Notes: a model not told the origin generated them from the sequence alone. Shown: positions 50,897 to 57,992, counted from the stretch's first letter. The stretch is DNA of 58,147 bases from Betaproteobacteria bacterium (GCA_003153475.1 PLYT01000058.1:1-58147); one strand, 5' to 3'. A program made the numbers and translations.

Positions 50897-51152
50897 GCAC
50901 TTACCCTGAGAAACGCTCGCACCCGTATCCGCGCCGGGGTTCGGGGTTCTAAGGGTCACCCTCTGGAGAACCAAGCGGGGCGCGGCTTGGCGAGAATTTG
51001 CCATGTTAACGCCACCAGACGCACTTACCCCTGAGAAACCGAAAGGGGGGCCGTACCGCCACAGACGCACTACCGCTGTAGAACCAAGCTCGGCGCGGCC
51101 CCGCGGAAATCTGCCGGGTATACGACTACGAACGCATTAGCGATAGAAACTG
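50897..51152. repeat. Five imperfect iteron-like repeats after the integrase gene
   Basis: Minus-strand consensus about GGTTTCTCAGGGGTAAGTGC. Copies, aligned on plus-strand GAGAA/TAGAA, lie near 50908, 50966, 51033, 51080 and 51144, spaced 58, 67, 47 and 64 bp. Copies two and four share a longer flank (GAACCAAGC..GGCGCGGC, then GAATTTGCC or GAAATCTGCC), so a roughly 114-bp unit has been duplicated and diverged. No convincing gene lies in 50855-51248. May be binding sites for a replication, partition or excision protein. Confidence 0.6.
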
Positions 51153-51204
51153 CCGCACTCCGCGGCTCCCCCTTTTGGTCGACCAGTGGAAACGCTGCGG
51201 CCGT

Positions 51205-51229
51205 CGCGCAGCTTGCGAGCAAAGCTCTT
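51205..51229 (+). repeat. 25-bp direct repeat, copy 1 (upstream of the first cargo gene)
   Basis: Identical over 25 bp to 52226-52250. The centre AGCTTGCGAGCAAAGCT is nearly palindromic. This copy lies 20 bp before the ATG at 51249, where an operator would be expected; the other lies in the first codons of the ParB-like gene. Confidence 0.75.
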
Positions 51230-51248
51230 TCAACTTTGAGTACACCCC

Positions 51249-51647
51249 ATGAGCAAGACAACGGAACGCCATTGGCAGGCGGATGCCGCGGCACAGCAGC
51301 GCATCGCTTGGATAACTCACGCCTTGATGCATGCATGTGGGCTTGGTCCGGTCGACGTGCGCGGTACTGCGCTGATACGTCGAGCAGTCGCGGTCTACGC
51401 GATGCACTTGGACGACATCATCGCCGGTTACGAGGGCGATAGTGCGATCACGAAGGAACTACGGATTCTCGGCGAAGCGCAGCGCGTGCGTGAGTCGAGC
51501 CAATCGTCGGACCTTGGGTTGACGGATGCCCAGTTGACCGCGAACCCGGTGCAGGCATTGTCGACCATACAGGTGGCAGCGCGTGCAGCCATGCCGACAG
51601 TGCTGGATCAGCTTAAATCGGACCTACTCAGGAGCAGACGCACATGA
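51249..51647 (+). CDS. Hypothetical island protein (132 aa)
   Basis: Not recognised. Mostly helical, soluble, no signal: ERHWQADAAAQQRIAWITHALMHACGLGPVDVRGTALIRRAVAVYAMHLDDIIAGYEGD, then ITKELRILGEAQRVRESSQ. The stop overlaps the next start by 4 bp (ATGA), so they form one translational unit. No strong Shine-Dalgarno box precedes the ATG; the 25-bp repeat lies just upstream. Confidence 0.6.
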   Translation: MSKTTERHWQADAAAQQRIAWITHALMHACGLGPVDVRGTALIRRAVAVYAMHLDDIIAGYEGDSAITKELRILGEAQRVRESSQSSDLGLTDAQLTANPVQALSTIQVAARAAMPTVLDQLKSDLLRSRRT

Positions 51648-51853
51648 GCACAGCAACACGCGAACAGATGGAAGCTATCCACGCAGCCCTCGTCAAGAAA
51701 CTTGGCGAGTACCTCGACACTACCGAGCGGCCATCAGCGGCGATGCTGTCGCAGATCAGACGCCTACTCGCCGATAACGGAATCGTCGCCCCTAAATCGG
51801 GGATGCGTTCGGCGCTGCGGAAGCTTGAGGATGCTGTTCCGTTCAACAACTAA
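51644..51853 (+). CDS. Small helical protein resembling phage small terminase subunits (69 aa)
   Basis: The pattern REQMEAIHAALVKKLGEYLDTTERPSAAMLSQIRRLLADNGI recalls small terminase / DNA maturase A proteins of podoviruses, which have a short helical pair and an AxxLxxxRxxLKDNGI stretch. The match is from memory and short. If right, the island could steer a helper phage's packaging, as phage satellites do. Overlaps the preceding gene by 4 bp. Confidence 0.5.
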   Translation: MSTATREQMEAIHAALVKKLGEYLDTTERPSAAMLSQIRRLLADNGIVAPKSGMRSALRKLEDAVPFNN

Positions 51854-51900
51854 GCCGCAGAGGCGGCACGCCCGAGGACGGGCTTACAGGAGTTACCAGC

Positions 51901-52215
51901 ATGTTGACTTATGCGGAACAAATTGAACGGGTGCGCGAGTACGTGCGCGATGGGCGCAACCGGGAGTGGGCGAACAAGTCGACCTTCACGCTGCGGAGCA
52001 AACCGCTATGGCTCATTGCCGAAGAGCTTGGGATGCCAATGGACGCAGTATCGAGTGCAATGCACGGGGGTGGCTGGTATGACGCGGCTATGGATGCGGA
52101 GAAGAATGACGGGCGATGCAAACCTGTTGCCGACACCAGCGCGGGCACCAAGAAGTCCACCAAGAGGGGACCACCTGCGCCCCCATTGGTCACAAACCCG
52201 CGTGGGTGGACCTAA
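51901..52215 (+). CDS. Hypothetical island protein (104 aa)
   Basis: Not recognised. AGGAG lies 9 bp before the ATG. The N-terminal 70 residues (YAEQIERVREYVRDGRNREWANKSTFTLRSKPLWLIAEELGMPMDAVSSAMHGGGWYDAAMD) contain a possible helix-turn-helix (LWLIAEELGMPMDAVSSAM), so DNA binding is conceivable. The tail is basic and Pro/Gly-rich (GTKKSTKRGPPAPP). The stop overlaps the next gene's ATG (TAATG). Confidence 0.6.
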   Translation: MLTYAEQIERVREYVRDGRNREWANKSTFTLRSKPLWLIAEELGMPMDAVSSAMHGGGWYDAAMDAEKNDGRCKPVADTSAGTKKSTKRGPPAPPLVTNPRGWT

Positions 52216-53036
52216 TGGACCGGGACGCGCAGCTTGCGAGCAAAGCTCTTGACGTGCAGTCGATACGCATTGCGGACCTGGTGCAACACAAGGCGTTCCA
52301 AGTTCGCCAGTCCTTGAGTGAGGCAACCGTGCAGCGGTATGCGCGGGGGTTTGAGCTTGAGGGCGCGATTGCCGATGCGCCTATCCTTGTCGGTCGCATT
52401 GGTCCGCCGGACAGGCCAACGCGAGGTAGACCAGTCGAACGCTTGAAGGACATCAAGGTCGGCGCACTGGTGTTGCTCGCGGGGTTCCATCGTGTTGCGG
52501 CATGCGAGCGGATCGGCAGGGAGACGATCCTTGCGCGCATTGTGGATACGACTGCCAAAGAGGCGCAATGGCTTGCCGCTGAGTCGAACATGGCGCACGG
52601 CCTACCGCTGAAAGGTGCGGAGCTTCGCAAAGCGTTTCATGCGTTCCTGCGTGCAGGGCAGTACATGAACGTGGATCGCACACGCAAGAGCTTGCGGGAC
52701 ATGGCCCGAGTGTTCGGCAAGAGTCACCACACGGTCCACAAATGGATGAACACGCGGGAGTTTCATTCGCTGCACGCCAAGTATCGTCCCGACGAATCGA
52801 TCAACAAGGACCGCCCCATTGAGGAACCCATTGCACTGTCACCCGAGGAAGATGCCATGCTGTCTATCGACGAAGCGCTAAACCAAGCAGCGAACCTGAC
52901 TCCCGCCTTGTCGCCCGACCAGCAGGAGCGGCTTGTGGCGATGCTGGAAAGGACCCTTGCAACCGTCAAGGGAACCATGGGGGCCAACTTGATGATTCCC
53001 ATGGACCCGCCCGCCTTGGTGGAGCTTGAGGGGTAA
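52215..53036 (+). CDS. ParB/Srx-fold nuclease-domain protein
   Basis: 273 aa. N-terminal ParB-like fold: IRIADLVQHKAFQVRQSLSEATVQRYARGFELEG (recognition of the ParB start) and VGALVLLAGFHRVAACERIG in place of the ParB GERR box. Middle helix-turn-helix: RKSLRDMARVFGKSHHTVHKWM. The C-terminal region is acidic. Could be a transcription regulator or a partition-like DNA-binding protein; no ParA accompanies it. Its own 5' codons contain the second copy of the 25-bp repeat, suggesting self-recognition. Confidence 0.8.
   Translation: MDRDAQLASKALDVQSIRIADLVQHKAFQVRQSLSEATVQRYARGFELEGAIADAPILVGRIGPPDRPTRGRPVERLKDIKVGALVLLAGFHRVAACERIGRETILARIVDTTAKEAQWLAAESNMAHGLPLKGAELRKAFHAFLRAGQYMNVDRTRKSLRDMARVFGKSHHTVHKWMNTREFHSLHAKYRPDESINKDRPIEEPIALSPEEDAMLSIDEALNQAANLTPALSPDQQERLVAMLERTLATVKGTMGANLMIPMDPPALVELEG
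52226..52250 (+). repeat. 25-bp direct repeat, copy 2 (within the ParB-like gene start)
   Basis: Exact copy of 51205-51229, here encoding residues near QLASKALD of the ParB-like protein. An exact match of this length is far beyond chance in 58 kb. Confidence 0.75.
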
Positions 53037-53063
53037 TCCCATCGGGTCCCCTCGGGGCGTCAG

Positions 53064-53094
53064 CCTATGGAGTGGGCAATTTGCCCACCATAGG
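53064..53094. promoter_or_regulatory. Strong palindrome downstream of the ParB-like gene
   Basis: GTGGGCAA (53072-53079) pairs with TTGCCCAC (53081-53088), and CCTATG with CATAGG outside a 2-nt bulge. No T-run follows, so it is either a protein-binding site or an mRNA-end structure. The remaining gap to 53280 holds two smaller inverted repeats (GGCGGCTTTAAACGCC near 53161-53175, and TGCCCGG/CCGGGCA near 53180-53200) but no gene. Confidence 0.5.
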
Positions 53095-53279
53095 GTGACA
53101 AGCGCCCCGCAGCGCAAGCACTGGCGCGGGTTCCGGGCCGGTGAATTAACGATGAATTAGGCGGCTTTAAACGCCCACCTTGCCCGGGTTCTGCCGGGCA
53201 CCTCCCTACGCACCCCCTGACCGTAGCCGCCAGTATGGGCCGTCCTGCGCGGTCCCTGCACGTCTATCGAAAGGAAGCC

Positions 53280-53474
53280 ATGAACCTGTACCACTTGGAG
53301 GCTTGCGAACGAGCGCTTGCCGCATACCACGCAGCACGGATTGCCCTGCAAGTCGCCTATGAACAGCTACGGAGCGAGGCCGGGCATCTGCGGCCGACGA
53401 TCCAGCATCGCACCATGCCCCGGCGAGCCAAGGCCCTAATCGCCGAATGCCGGGAGAGGGTCGACGATGAGTAG
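53280..53474 (+). CDS. Hypothetical island protein (64 aa)
   Basis: AAGGAAGCC immediately before the ATG supports this start. Two helices rich in Ala/Arg/Glu (NLYHLEACERALAAYHAARIALQVAYEQLRSE) and a basic C-terminus (MPRRAKALIAECRERV). No family recognised. Overlaps the next gene by 8 bp. An in-frame ATG at 53235 is less likely. Confidence 0.6.
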   Translation: MNLYHLEACERALAAYHAARIALQVAYEQLRSEAGHLRPTIQHRTMPRRAKALIAECRERVDDE

Positions 53475-54159
53475 TCATGGCGGGGCGATTCGGCCCAAGG
53501 TTGCGCGCAACGAATCAGAGCAATGCGACATAGCGCGGTGCGAGAGACGGCGGCACGGGTTGACCCGGCTATGTTCCATGCATCGCGATCGACGGCGCAG
53601 CTTCGGCCACCCTGAAGCGCGAATGATCCTGCCGCGGGACTACATGCAAGAGCGGCGTGACGTTGCCGCGCTGTTCAAGGCTAACCCGGAGCATCCAGCC
53701 CTCTTGGCGGCAGCGGCTTTCATACAGCAATGGCTCGATGCGAGCGCGGGCGGCGATCAGCAGCAGCCAGGATTTCGCCACTTAGCGCGACTGCACCGGC
53801 GCGGCATTACACCGATGACGATCTTGGCGGAATGCTCTGCCGTCTGGCTGCATGTCGACCGTTACCAAAAGCCTGATGACATGCGGCTGGATTTCGCGCT
53901 TGCAGTGGCGATGCTGAGATTGGCTCCGCGGGACTTCGTCAAAGGCTACCAGTACCCGAGCGGCGAACGGCGCTACTACCGCGACGCGGGCCACACGGAT
54001 CGGGCTGCAATCGGCGACCACCTGCGCAGCGGACTCGCCCGGCTGTTTGTTCGGATCGTCGTCGCATGTCGTGAACGTGAGGAACGGGCGCAACAGCAAC
54101 ATGCCGCGGAGTCTGCGGCCTTCGTAATTCCAACTATCAGAAAGAGGAAACAGAAATGA
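53467..54159 (+). CDS. Hypothetical island protein with N-terminal Cys/His zinc-binding-like motif (230 aa)
   Basis: Residues 20-40 read CDIARCERRRHGLTRLCSMH, a C-x4-C-x10-C-x2-H arrangement seen at the N-termini of many phage HNH or DNA-binding proteins, but no HNH nuclease core follows. The rest is helical (AALLAAAAFIQQWLDA, ITPMTILAECSAVWLHVDRYQ) with a basic C-terminus (TIRKRKQK). Function unknown. Overlaps both neighbours, so it is translationally coupled in a three-gene unit. Confidence 0.62.
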   Translation: MSSHGGAIRPKVARNESEQCDIARCERRRHGLTRLCSMHRDRRRSFGHPEARMILPRDYMQERRDVAALFKANPEHPALLAAAAFIQQWLDASAGGDQQQPGFRHLARLHRRGITPMTILAECSAVWLHVDRYQKPDDMRLDFALAVAMLRLAPRDFVKGYQYPSGERRYYRDAGHTDRAAIGDHLRSGLARLFVRIVVACREREERAQQQHAAESAAFVIPTIRKRKQK

Positions 54160-55100
54160 GCAATGAACACAATGGCGACGGCGTTACGGTATTGCCGGGC
54201 GGGACGATTCGCTTGGGCAGCAAAGCACCAGCGGACAGCGATGCGCCAGCTTCGGAAATGCTTCGCTCGGGCGTCGGCGACGGTAGCACGATAACGATGG
54301 GGCGCGATGGCGACGTGCGCGTACATGGCGGTGTCACTACGCACCAGAACGTACACCAAGTGGACCAGTCCCGCGGCGTGCTTGCGAGTGCGCGCAGTCC
54401 GGGAGGATCACGCAGTGCGCCGTTAAACGATCACTCCGTCGTCACGTTGCGCAACGGTATGGAGACTTCGATTGCTAACGCGATCAACCTGGGCGAAGTG
54501 GCGCGGGATGGCGTGGGCCGCTATCGAGATACCGGATTCGACAGTGCGTCGGGCATCGGAGAATCGGTCGCACCTGCTCCCGCAACATCGGCGGCACCTG
54601 TTGAAGTCGGCTTGCTCCCGCAGGCGGAACTGTCAATTGACGCGGTAAGCAATTCGCTCCCGCACGGCCTTACCGATGGTGTGATTCACGCCACACTGAC
54701 GAAGGGTGCAGTGGCAGCGGCGCAGCGTTTCGGTGGACACTCAACAATGGAGCAGGCGGACTTGCAGCAGCACCTTGAGTTCGTCGAGCAAGCATTCCAA
54801 GGCCACTTGGCACACGCGCTGTCGAAGCAAGGCGTCGACGTTGTCGAACTGGCCGAATGGGCGCAGAGGCATCAGCCGCAACAGTGGGCCGAAGCTCGCG
54901 CACGCCATGCATTCACGCGAAGCACGGCAGGGTATGCGGGCATCGTCGACGCGTATCTTCGCGGCACTGCGCCAGCACCGGAGCGGCTCGCGGAGCAGGG
55001 TGTAAAGCAGCGTGTCGTCAATGGAGAGCCGCAACTGTATTTCGCCGGGGCCGGATGGCTGTCCATCAAGGTTGCGCGCAATGCAGGCTTGATTCAGTAA
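54156..55100 (+). CDS. Hypothetical island protein (314 aa)
   Basis: Unrecognised. The Shine-Dalgarno AGAGGAAAC and the ATGA overlap fix the start. The first 100 residues are Gly/Ser/Asp-rich with beta-like repeats (GDGVTVLPGGTIRLGS, GDGSTITMGRDGDVRVHGGVTTH). The C-terminal 140 residues are helical (DLQQHLEFVEQAFQGHLAHALSKQGVDVVELAEWAQ) and end in GAGWLSIKVARNAGLIQ. A structural or scaffolding role is possible but not shown. Confidence 0.6.
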   Translation: MSNEHNGDGVTVLPGGTIRLGSKAPADSDAPASEMLRSGVGDGSTITMGRDGDVRVHGGVTTHQNVHQVDQSRGVLASARSPGGSRSAPLNDHSVVTLRNGMETSIANAINLGEVARDGVGRYRDTGFDSASGIGESVAPAPATSAAPVEVGLLPQAELSIDAVSNSLPHGLTDGVIHATLTKGAVAAAQRFGGHSTMEQADLQQHLEFVEQAFQGHLAHALSKQGVDVVELAEWAQRHQPQQWAEARARHAFTRSTAGYAGIVDAYLRGTAPAPERLAEQGVKQRVVNGEPQLYFAGAGWLSIKVARNAGLIQ

Positions 55101-55202
55101 CGGATTGCAAGCCCCCTAATGGCTGATGCCGTGGAAACGCTGAGGCGTTCACCATGGTGGACCTCATTGGGGGACAACTTGCTCACACACAGAGGCGAAC
55201 AC

Positions 55203-55409
55203 ATGGACGCGAAAGACAGGGCGACCGCGTACTGGTGGGCTAACAATTTGCAATCGTTCCTCGACCGATTTCTTACGGCACCATCAGCGTCGACACATGG
55301 GCCACTGCTACAAGTGTTGGCGCAGTATCGGTCGGCAGTGGAACAGCAGGAGGTGGCACCGCCCACGATTACCAGAACGTGGGGCGATGCCGTGCGGCGC
55401 GACAATTAG
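55203..55409 (+). CDS. Hypothetical island protein (68 aa)
   Basis: The ATG with AGAGG 8 bp upstream is preferred over an ATG at 55119 that lacks an RBS. Short helical protein (MDAKDRATAYWWANNLQSFLDRFL), no family recognised. Last plus-strand gene of the island, ending before a terminator-like hairpin. Confidence 0.5.
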   Translation: MDAKDRATAYWWANNLQSFLDRFLTAPSASTHGPLLQVLAQYRSAVEQQEVAPPTITRTWGDAVRRDN

Positions 55410-55505
55410 TTCCAGCTTGTGAAGCCCCGGCACAGGAACAATTCGCGGCGACTTATGCGGACGTAGAGGGACCAGCGGCGCAATTCGATGACCATTGCGA
55501 GACTC

Positions 55506-55540
55506 CTGAGTGAACCCGCGAGAGTGCGGGCGTTACTCAG
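55506..55540. terminator. Bidirectional terminator-like hairpin
   Basis: CTGAGT pairs with ACTCAG and CCCGC with GCGGG around a GAGAGT loop, followed by TTTG on the plus strand. It sits between convergent genes ending at 55409 and 55601. The surrounding 55410-55600 holds no gene. Confidence 0.55.
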
Positions 55541-55600
55541 TTTGCCGTGCAGAAGTGCATGGGTAAACGGCGGGAGGGTCGGCAATGATGCCGTGGTGCA

Positions 55601-55954
55601 TTAGAACTTGCGCTCCGACGCCCTGACGCATGAGCCGGTGACCATGACGGTAAACCCTGTTTTCTTATCCGTACCTACAATGGCCATCGCGCCGGTATAG
55701 CGATTGACGGAGTCTTGAAGGGTTTGCGTGTCCGATTCATCAGCCCACCCAATCTGTCCCTGCGTAATCGTCGCAGGCACTCCGTTGACGGTGTTACTCC
55801 GCAGATCAATTGTAAGGTTCCTGTCGCGGTATCCAATTTGATCGTTCCCAAGACGACAGACCAGCGTTAATTGCGTTTCTTGAATACCCTGTGTCGCGGC
55901 CAACGTCGGCAGGAACAGGAGCGCGAATAAAACCGCGGCGGCGTGCAGTCTCAT
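55601..55954 (-). CDS. Small exported protein (117 aa)
   Basis: A strong GGAGGG box precedes the ATG. Clear Sec signal (LHAAAVLFALLFLPTLAATQG, cleavage near residue 20), then a short mature domain with two cysteines (VCRLGND and GSCVRASE), probably forming a disulfide. Repeated Thr/Asn strands suggest a beta fold. No family recognised. Such exported proteins are common moron-type cargo of prophages and islands. The open frame extends upstream through the tandem repeat but that part is not protein-like. Confidence 0.7.
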   Translation of the reverse strand: MRLHAAAVLFALLFLPTLAATQGIQETQLTLVCRLGNDQIGYRDRNLTIDLRSNTVNGVPATITQGQIGWADESDTQTLQDSVNRYTGAMAIVGTDKKTGFTVMVTGSCVRASERKF

Positions 55955-55991
55955 GTTTCCCTCCCCGGATGCCGCGATCATAGCCCCGGCA

Positions 55992-56079
55992 CGGTGCGGG
56001 CACGGTACGGGCACGGTGCGGGCACGGTGCGACCACGGTGCGGGCACGGTGCGACCACGGTGCGACCACGGTGCGGACA
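55992..56079. repeat. Eight tandem 11-bp repeats
   Basis: Unit CGGTGCGGGCA, eight contiguous copies. Copies 4, 6 and 7 are CGGTGCGACCA, copy 2 has TAC and copy 8 GGACA. The period is close to one DNA helical turn, and the array lies 38 bp upstream of the exported-protein gene. It may be a stacked protein-binding site or a slippage-prone spacer in that promoter. Confidence 0.85.
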
Positions 56080-56299
56080 CCACGCGGCCAACAGGGGTTG
56101 CTCTGGCAACAGGGACCTTTTCTTCTTGTAAAACAACGGGTCGAGCATTCAGCGCCCAAATTGCGGGTTCCCGTATTGACGAATTTGTCAACTCTGGTTG
56201 ACGGCGGTACCCGGGGGCGGCAAAATCCTGCCGTGGTACCGGCGTATTAGGTACCAAGAGGGAAGGTGGGGTGCTTGGGCGTCCCACTAAGGCCGATGA

Positions 56300-56449
56300 C
56301 TACTGGACGGGAACCAGAATCGGCCACGCTTTCAGACCGTAGTTACGTGCCCATAAAATCTGGCCTGATGGACTGGTAATCCACGGCCTGAACACGTACA
56401 TCCAGCCCGGCGGAGCAACCCGCCGTGGTTTCTTCTTTGCTGTCTTCAT
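56300..56449 (-). CDS. Small basic protein (49 aa)
   Basis: A near-perfect AAAGGAGGT lies 8 bp before the ATG, strong evidence for translation. Sequence: KTAKKKPRR head, then GWMYVFRPWITSPSG and ARNYGLKAWPILVPV. The last part resembles short island-associated proteins with FRPWIT...GLKAFPI patterns that I recall only loosely. A TATAAT box on the minus strand at 56536-56541 may drive it. Confidence 0.7.
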   Translation of the reverse strand: MKTAKKKPRRVAPPGWMYVFRPWITSPSGQILWARNYGLKAWPILVPVQ

Positions 56450-56613
56450 AGCTTCTACCTCCTTTCCCGCGGTGCACCCGCGCCGCCGTTCACGGAATGT
56501 GCACAGTGGGCAAGAGGAGACGCCCAAGCACGCGCATTATAAGGCGTTACGCTCGGCATTACTCGCTGCGCTGCAGCGTAAATGCGCTGGACAACCCACA
56601 GTTTCCCTATGAA

Positions 56614-56640
56614 GGCGACCCTTTGTCGCCATCCCTTTTT
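56614..56640 (+). terminator. Intrinsic terminator-like hairpin near the right island end
   Basis: GGCGAC/GTCGCC stem with CCTTT loop, then ATCCCTTTTT. Plus-strand orientation. It would stop transcripts leaving the island toward comM. No gene is seen in 56450-56816 apart from the spurious extension of the comM 5' fragment. Confidence 0.5.
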
Positions 56641-56816
56641 CTTGCCGTTTTCCTGCGGTTTCCATCCCGAGTTTTTGTAGCGAATTTGTAAAGACCCATC
56701 GGACGACGGCCAATAGCGAACGTCCCCCCCGTGTCGGGGGCCGGATCGCGGAGGGTGTCCGGTCGAGCAGCGTCGGGAGAGCCGGTTGATGGGTCTCTGG
56801 TCCCTACCTTGAGAAT

Positions 56817-56821
56817 GCTGT
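56817..56821. other. Right attachment core of the island (GCTGT)
   Basis: Copy of the 5-bp core at 49247-49251. Outside lies comM sequence (GCGATCCCGCAGCGG on the plus strand); inside lies island sequence ending CCTTGAGAAT. Confidence 0.75.
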
Positions 56822-57452
56822 GCGATCCCGCAGCGGCCACTTCGAGGGCGCGCTTGGCCTGCGCTTGCCCGCGCACGTCGATCAGGTCGGGCCCGGCGAT
56901 CGAATCGTTCGGCGGACGTGGCGCCAGCACCGGCAGCGGCGCGCGTCCGGTCAAGTGGGCGCACACCTCGAGCAGCGATGCCGCCGGATGAACGATCGCG
57001 TCGCGGACCAGCGATGCTTCGGCGGCCGAAGCCGCGGGCAACACAAACGCGCGGCCGTCGCGGCGGGCCGAAAGCACCATGGCGAGCGCACCGCGAATGG
57101 CGCGAAGCTCGCCGGTCAACGCGAGCTCGCCGGCGAATTCGTACTGTGCGAGGGCGGGCGCCGGAATCTGTCCGGTCGCCGCCAGGATGCCCAGCGCGAT
57201 CGGCAGATCGAAGCGCCCCGATTCCTTCGGCAGATCGGCCGGCGCCAGATTGACGGTGATCCTTCGTGCGGGAAACTCGAATTGCGCGTTCTGCAGCGCT
57301 GCACGGACGCGATCGCGCGCTTCGCGCACTTCGGTCTCGGGCAATCCGACCAGGTGCACGGCCGGAAGGCCGCCGGCCAGGTGCACCTCAACGGTTACTC
57401 TCGGCGCGTCGACGCCCGAAAGGGCACGGCTGTGCACAACCGCGACTGCCAT
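56817..57452 (-). pseudogene. comM: 5' part of comM, truncated by the island
   Basis: 212 codons of the ComM N-terminal Lon-protease-like domain: MAVAVVHSRALSGVDAPRVTVEVHLAGGLPAVHLVGLPETEVREA, RRITVNLAPADLPKESGRFDLPIALGIL, then LIDVRGQAQAKRALEVAAAGSHS, where homology ends at the attachment core. The frame continues about 70 codons into the island (to 56607) and then stops. The rest of the gene is at 48341-49249. Confidence 0.95.
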
Positions 57453-57556
57453 GGCGCAAAGTCCTCGATATCGTCGGCCGCATGATCGAGAAGATTAAGC
57501 CGGCCGCGGGACCTTCACCTTCAGCCGTTCGTACTAGGGTAGGCGTGCGGATGAGC

Positions 57557-57799
57557 TTAGCGCGAGCGGGCGCGGGCCTCGAGCTCCGCGACGCGGGCCT
57601 CCAGCGCTTCGAGCTTTTCGCGCGTGCGCAGCAGCACGCGCGCCTGGATATCGAATTCCTCGCGGCTCACCAGATCGAGCCTGGCCAGGGCGCTGGTCAG
57701 CATCGCTTTCAGGTTTTTTTCGGCGTCCCGCGCCGGGTTCGCGGCAAATGCTGCGGCCACGCGCGCACTGAGGTCGTCGAGAATTTTGCTGTCGAGCAT
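57557..57799 (-). CDS. ubiK: Ubiquinone biosynthesis accessory factor UbiK (BMFP family)
   Basis: 80 aa: amphipathic N-terminal helix ([37 protein letters not shown]) then a C-terminal coiled coil ([24 protein letters not shown]). Family members associate with UbiJ in the aerobic ubiquinone-biosynthesis complex and bind membranes. Usual betaproteobacterial neighbour of comM. Starts at ATG with GGAGG upstream. Confidence 0.9.
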   Translation of the reverse strand: MLDSKILDDLSARVAAAFAANPARDAEKNLKAMLTSALARLDLVSREEFDIQARVLLRTREKLEALEARVAELEARARSR

Positions 57800-57901
57800 T
57801 CGGGCCTCCTTGCCGATCGATGATCGAGTCTAGCAAAGCGCAGGAGCCGCGCGGGGTGCATCGCCGGGCGCGTTCCATTGGCGTGCGATAACCCCAGCAC
57901 G

Positions 57902-57918
57902 TGCACTATCTTGGGGCA
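57902..57918 (+). promoter_or_regulatory. NtrC-like enhancer site
   Basis: TGCACTATCTTGGGGCA differs from the classical enteric glnA site TGCACTATATTGGTGCA (recalled) at two positions. It lies about 75 bp upstream of the sigma54 promoter, the expected distance for an enhancer. A second GGTGC half-site is nearby (57942-57946). Confidence 0.7.
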
Positions 57919-57992
57919 AATTCTGGGTGCATCGCAATACGCGGTGCTGCCGCAAAGACTATAACCGATTGATTGTTAACAAACTAATGTTA

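Larger units (their letters stand above)
49247..56816. mobile_element. 7.57-kb serine-recombinase genomic island inserted in comM
   Basis: Bounded by the directly repeated 5-bp core GCTGT at 49247-49251 and 56817-56821; deletion of one repeat unit rebuilds comM perfectly. The recombinase is at the left edge, 58 bp from the junction, reading inward. Cargo: ParB-like protein, a small-terminase-like protein, several unknown small proteins, one exported protein, a 49-aa protein, and three repeat systems. No capsid, large terminase, replication initiator or antibiotic-resistance gene is recognised. A 9-bp inverted repeat (GAGACCCAT at 49258-49266, ATGGGTCTC at 56789-56797) lies just inside the ends. 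Confidence 0.9.

Noticed and set aside
50897-51152. Possible CRISPR array
   Set aside because: Copies are imperfect, spacing varies from 47 to 67 bp, spacers contain their own repeats and no cas genes are present.
50882-51336. Two minus-strand frames across the iteron array with similar LVLQR segments
   Set aside because: The similarity comes from the DNA repeats; no RBS, interrupted frame, low-complexity peptides.
53100-53210. tRNA-like segment containing GGTTCCGGGCC
   Set aside because: No acceptor stem or anticodon arm can be built around it.
55955-56287. N-terminal extension of the exported-protein frame through the tandem repeats (repeated HRARTVPAP-like peptide)
   Set aside because: The strong RBS and signal peptide at 55954 define the start; the extension only reflects the 11-bp DNA repeats.
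56607-56816. Continuation of the comM 5' frame into the island
   Set aside because: Homology to ComM stops exactly at the attachment core; the remaining 70 codons are fortuitous.
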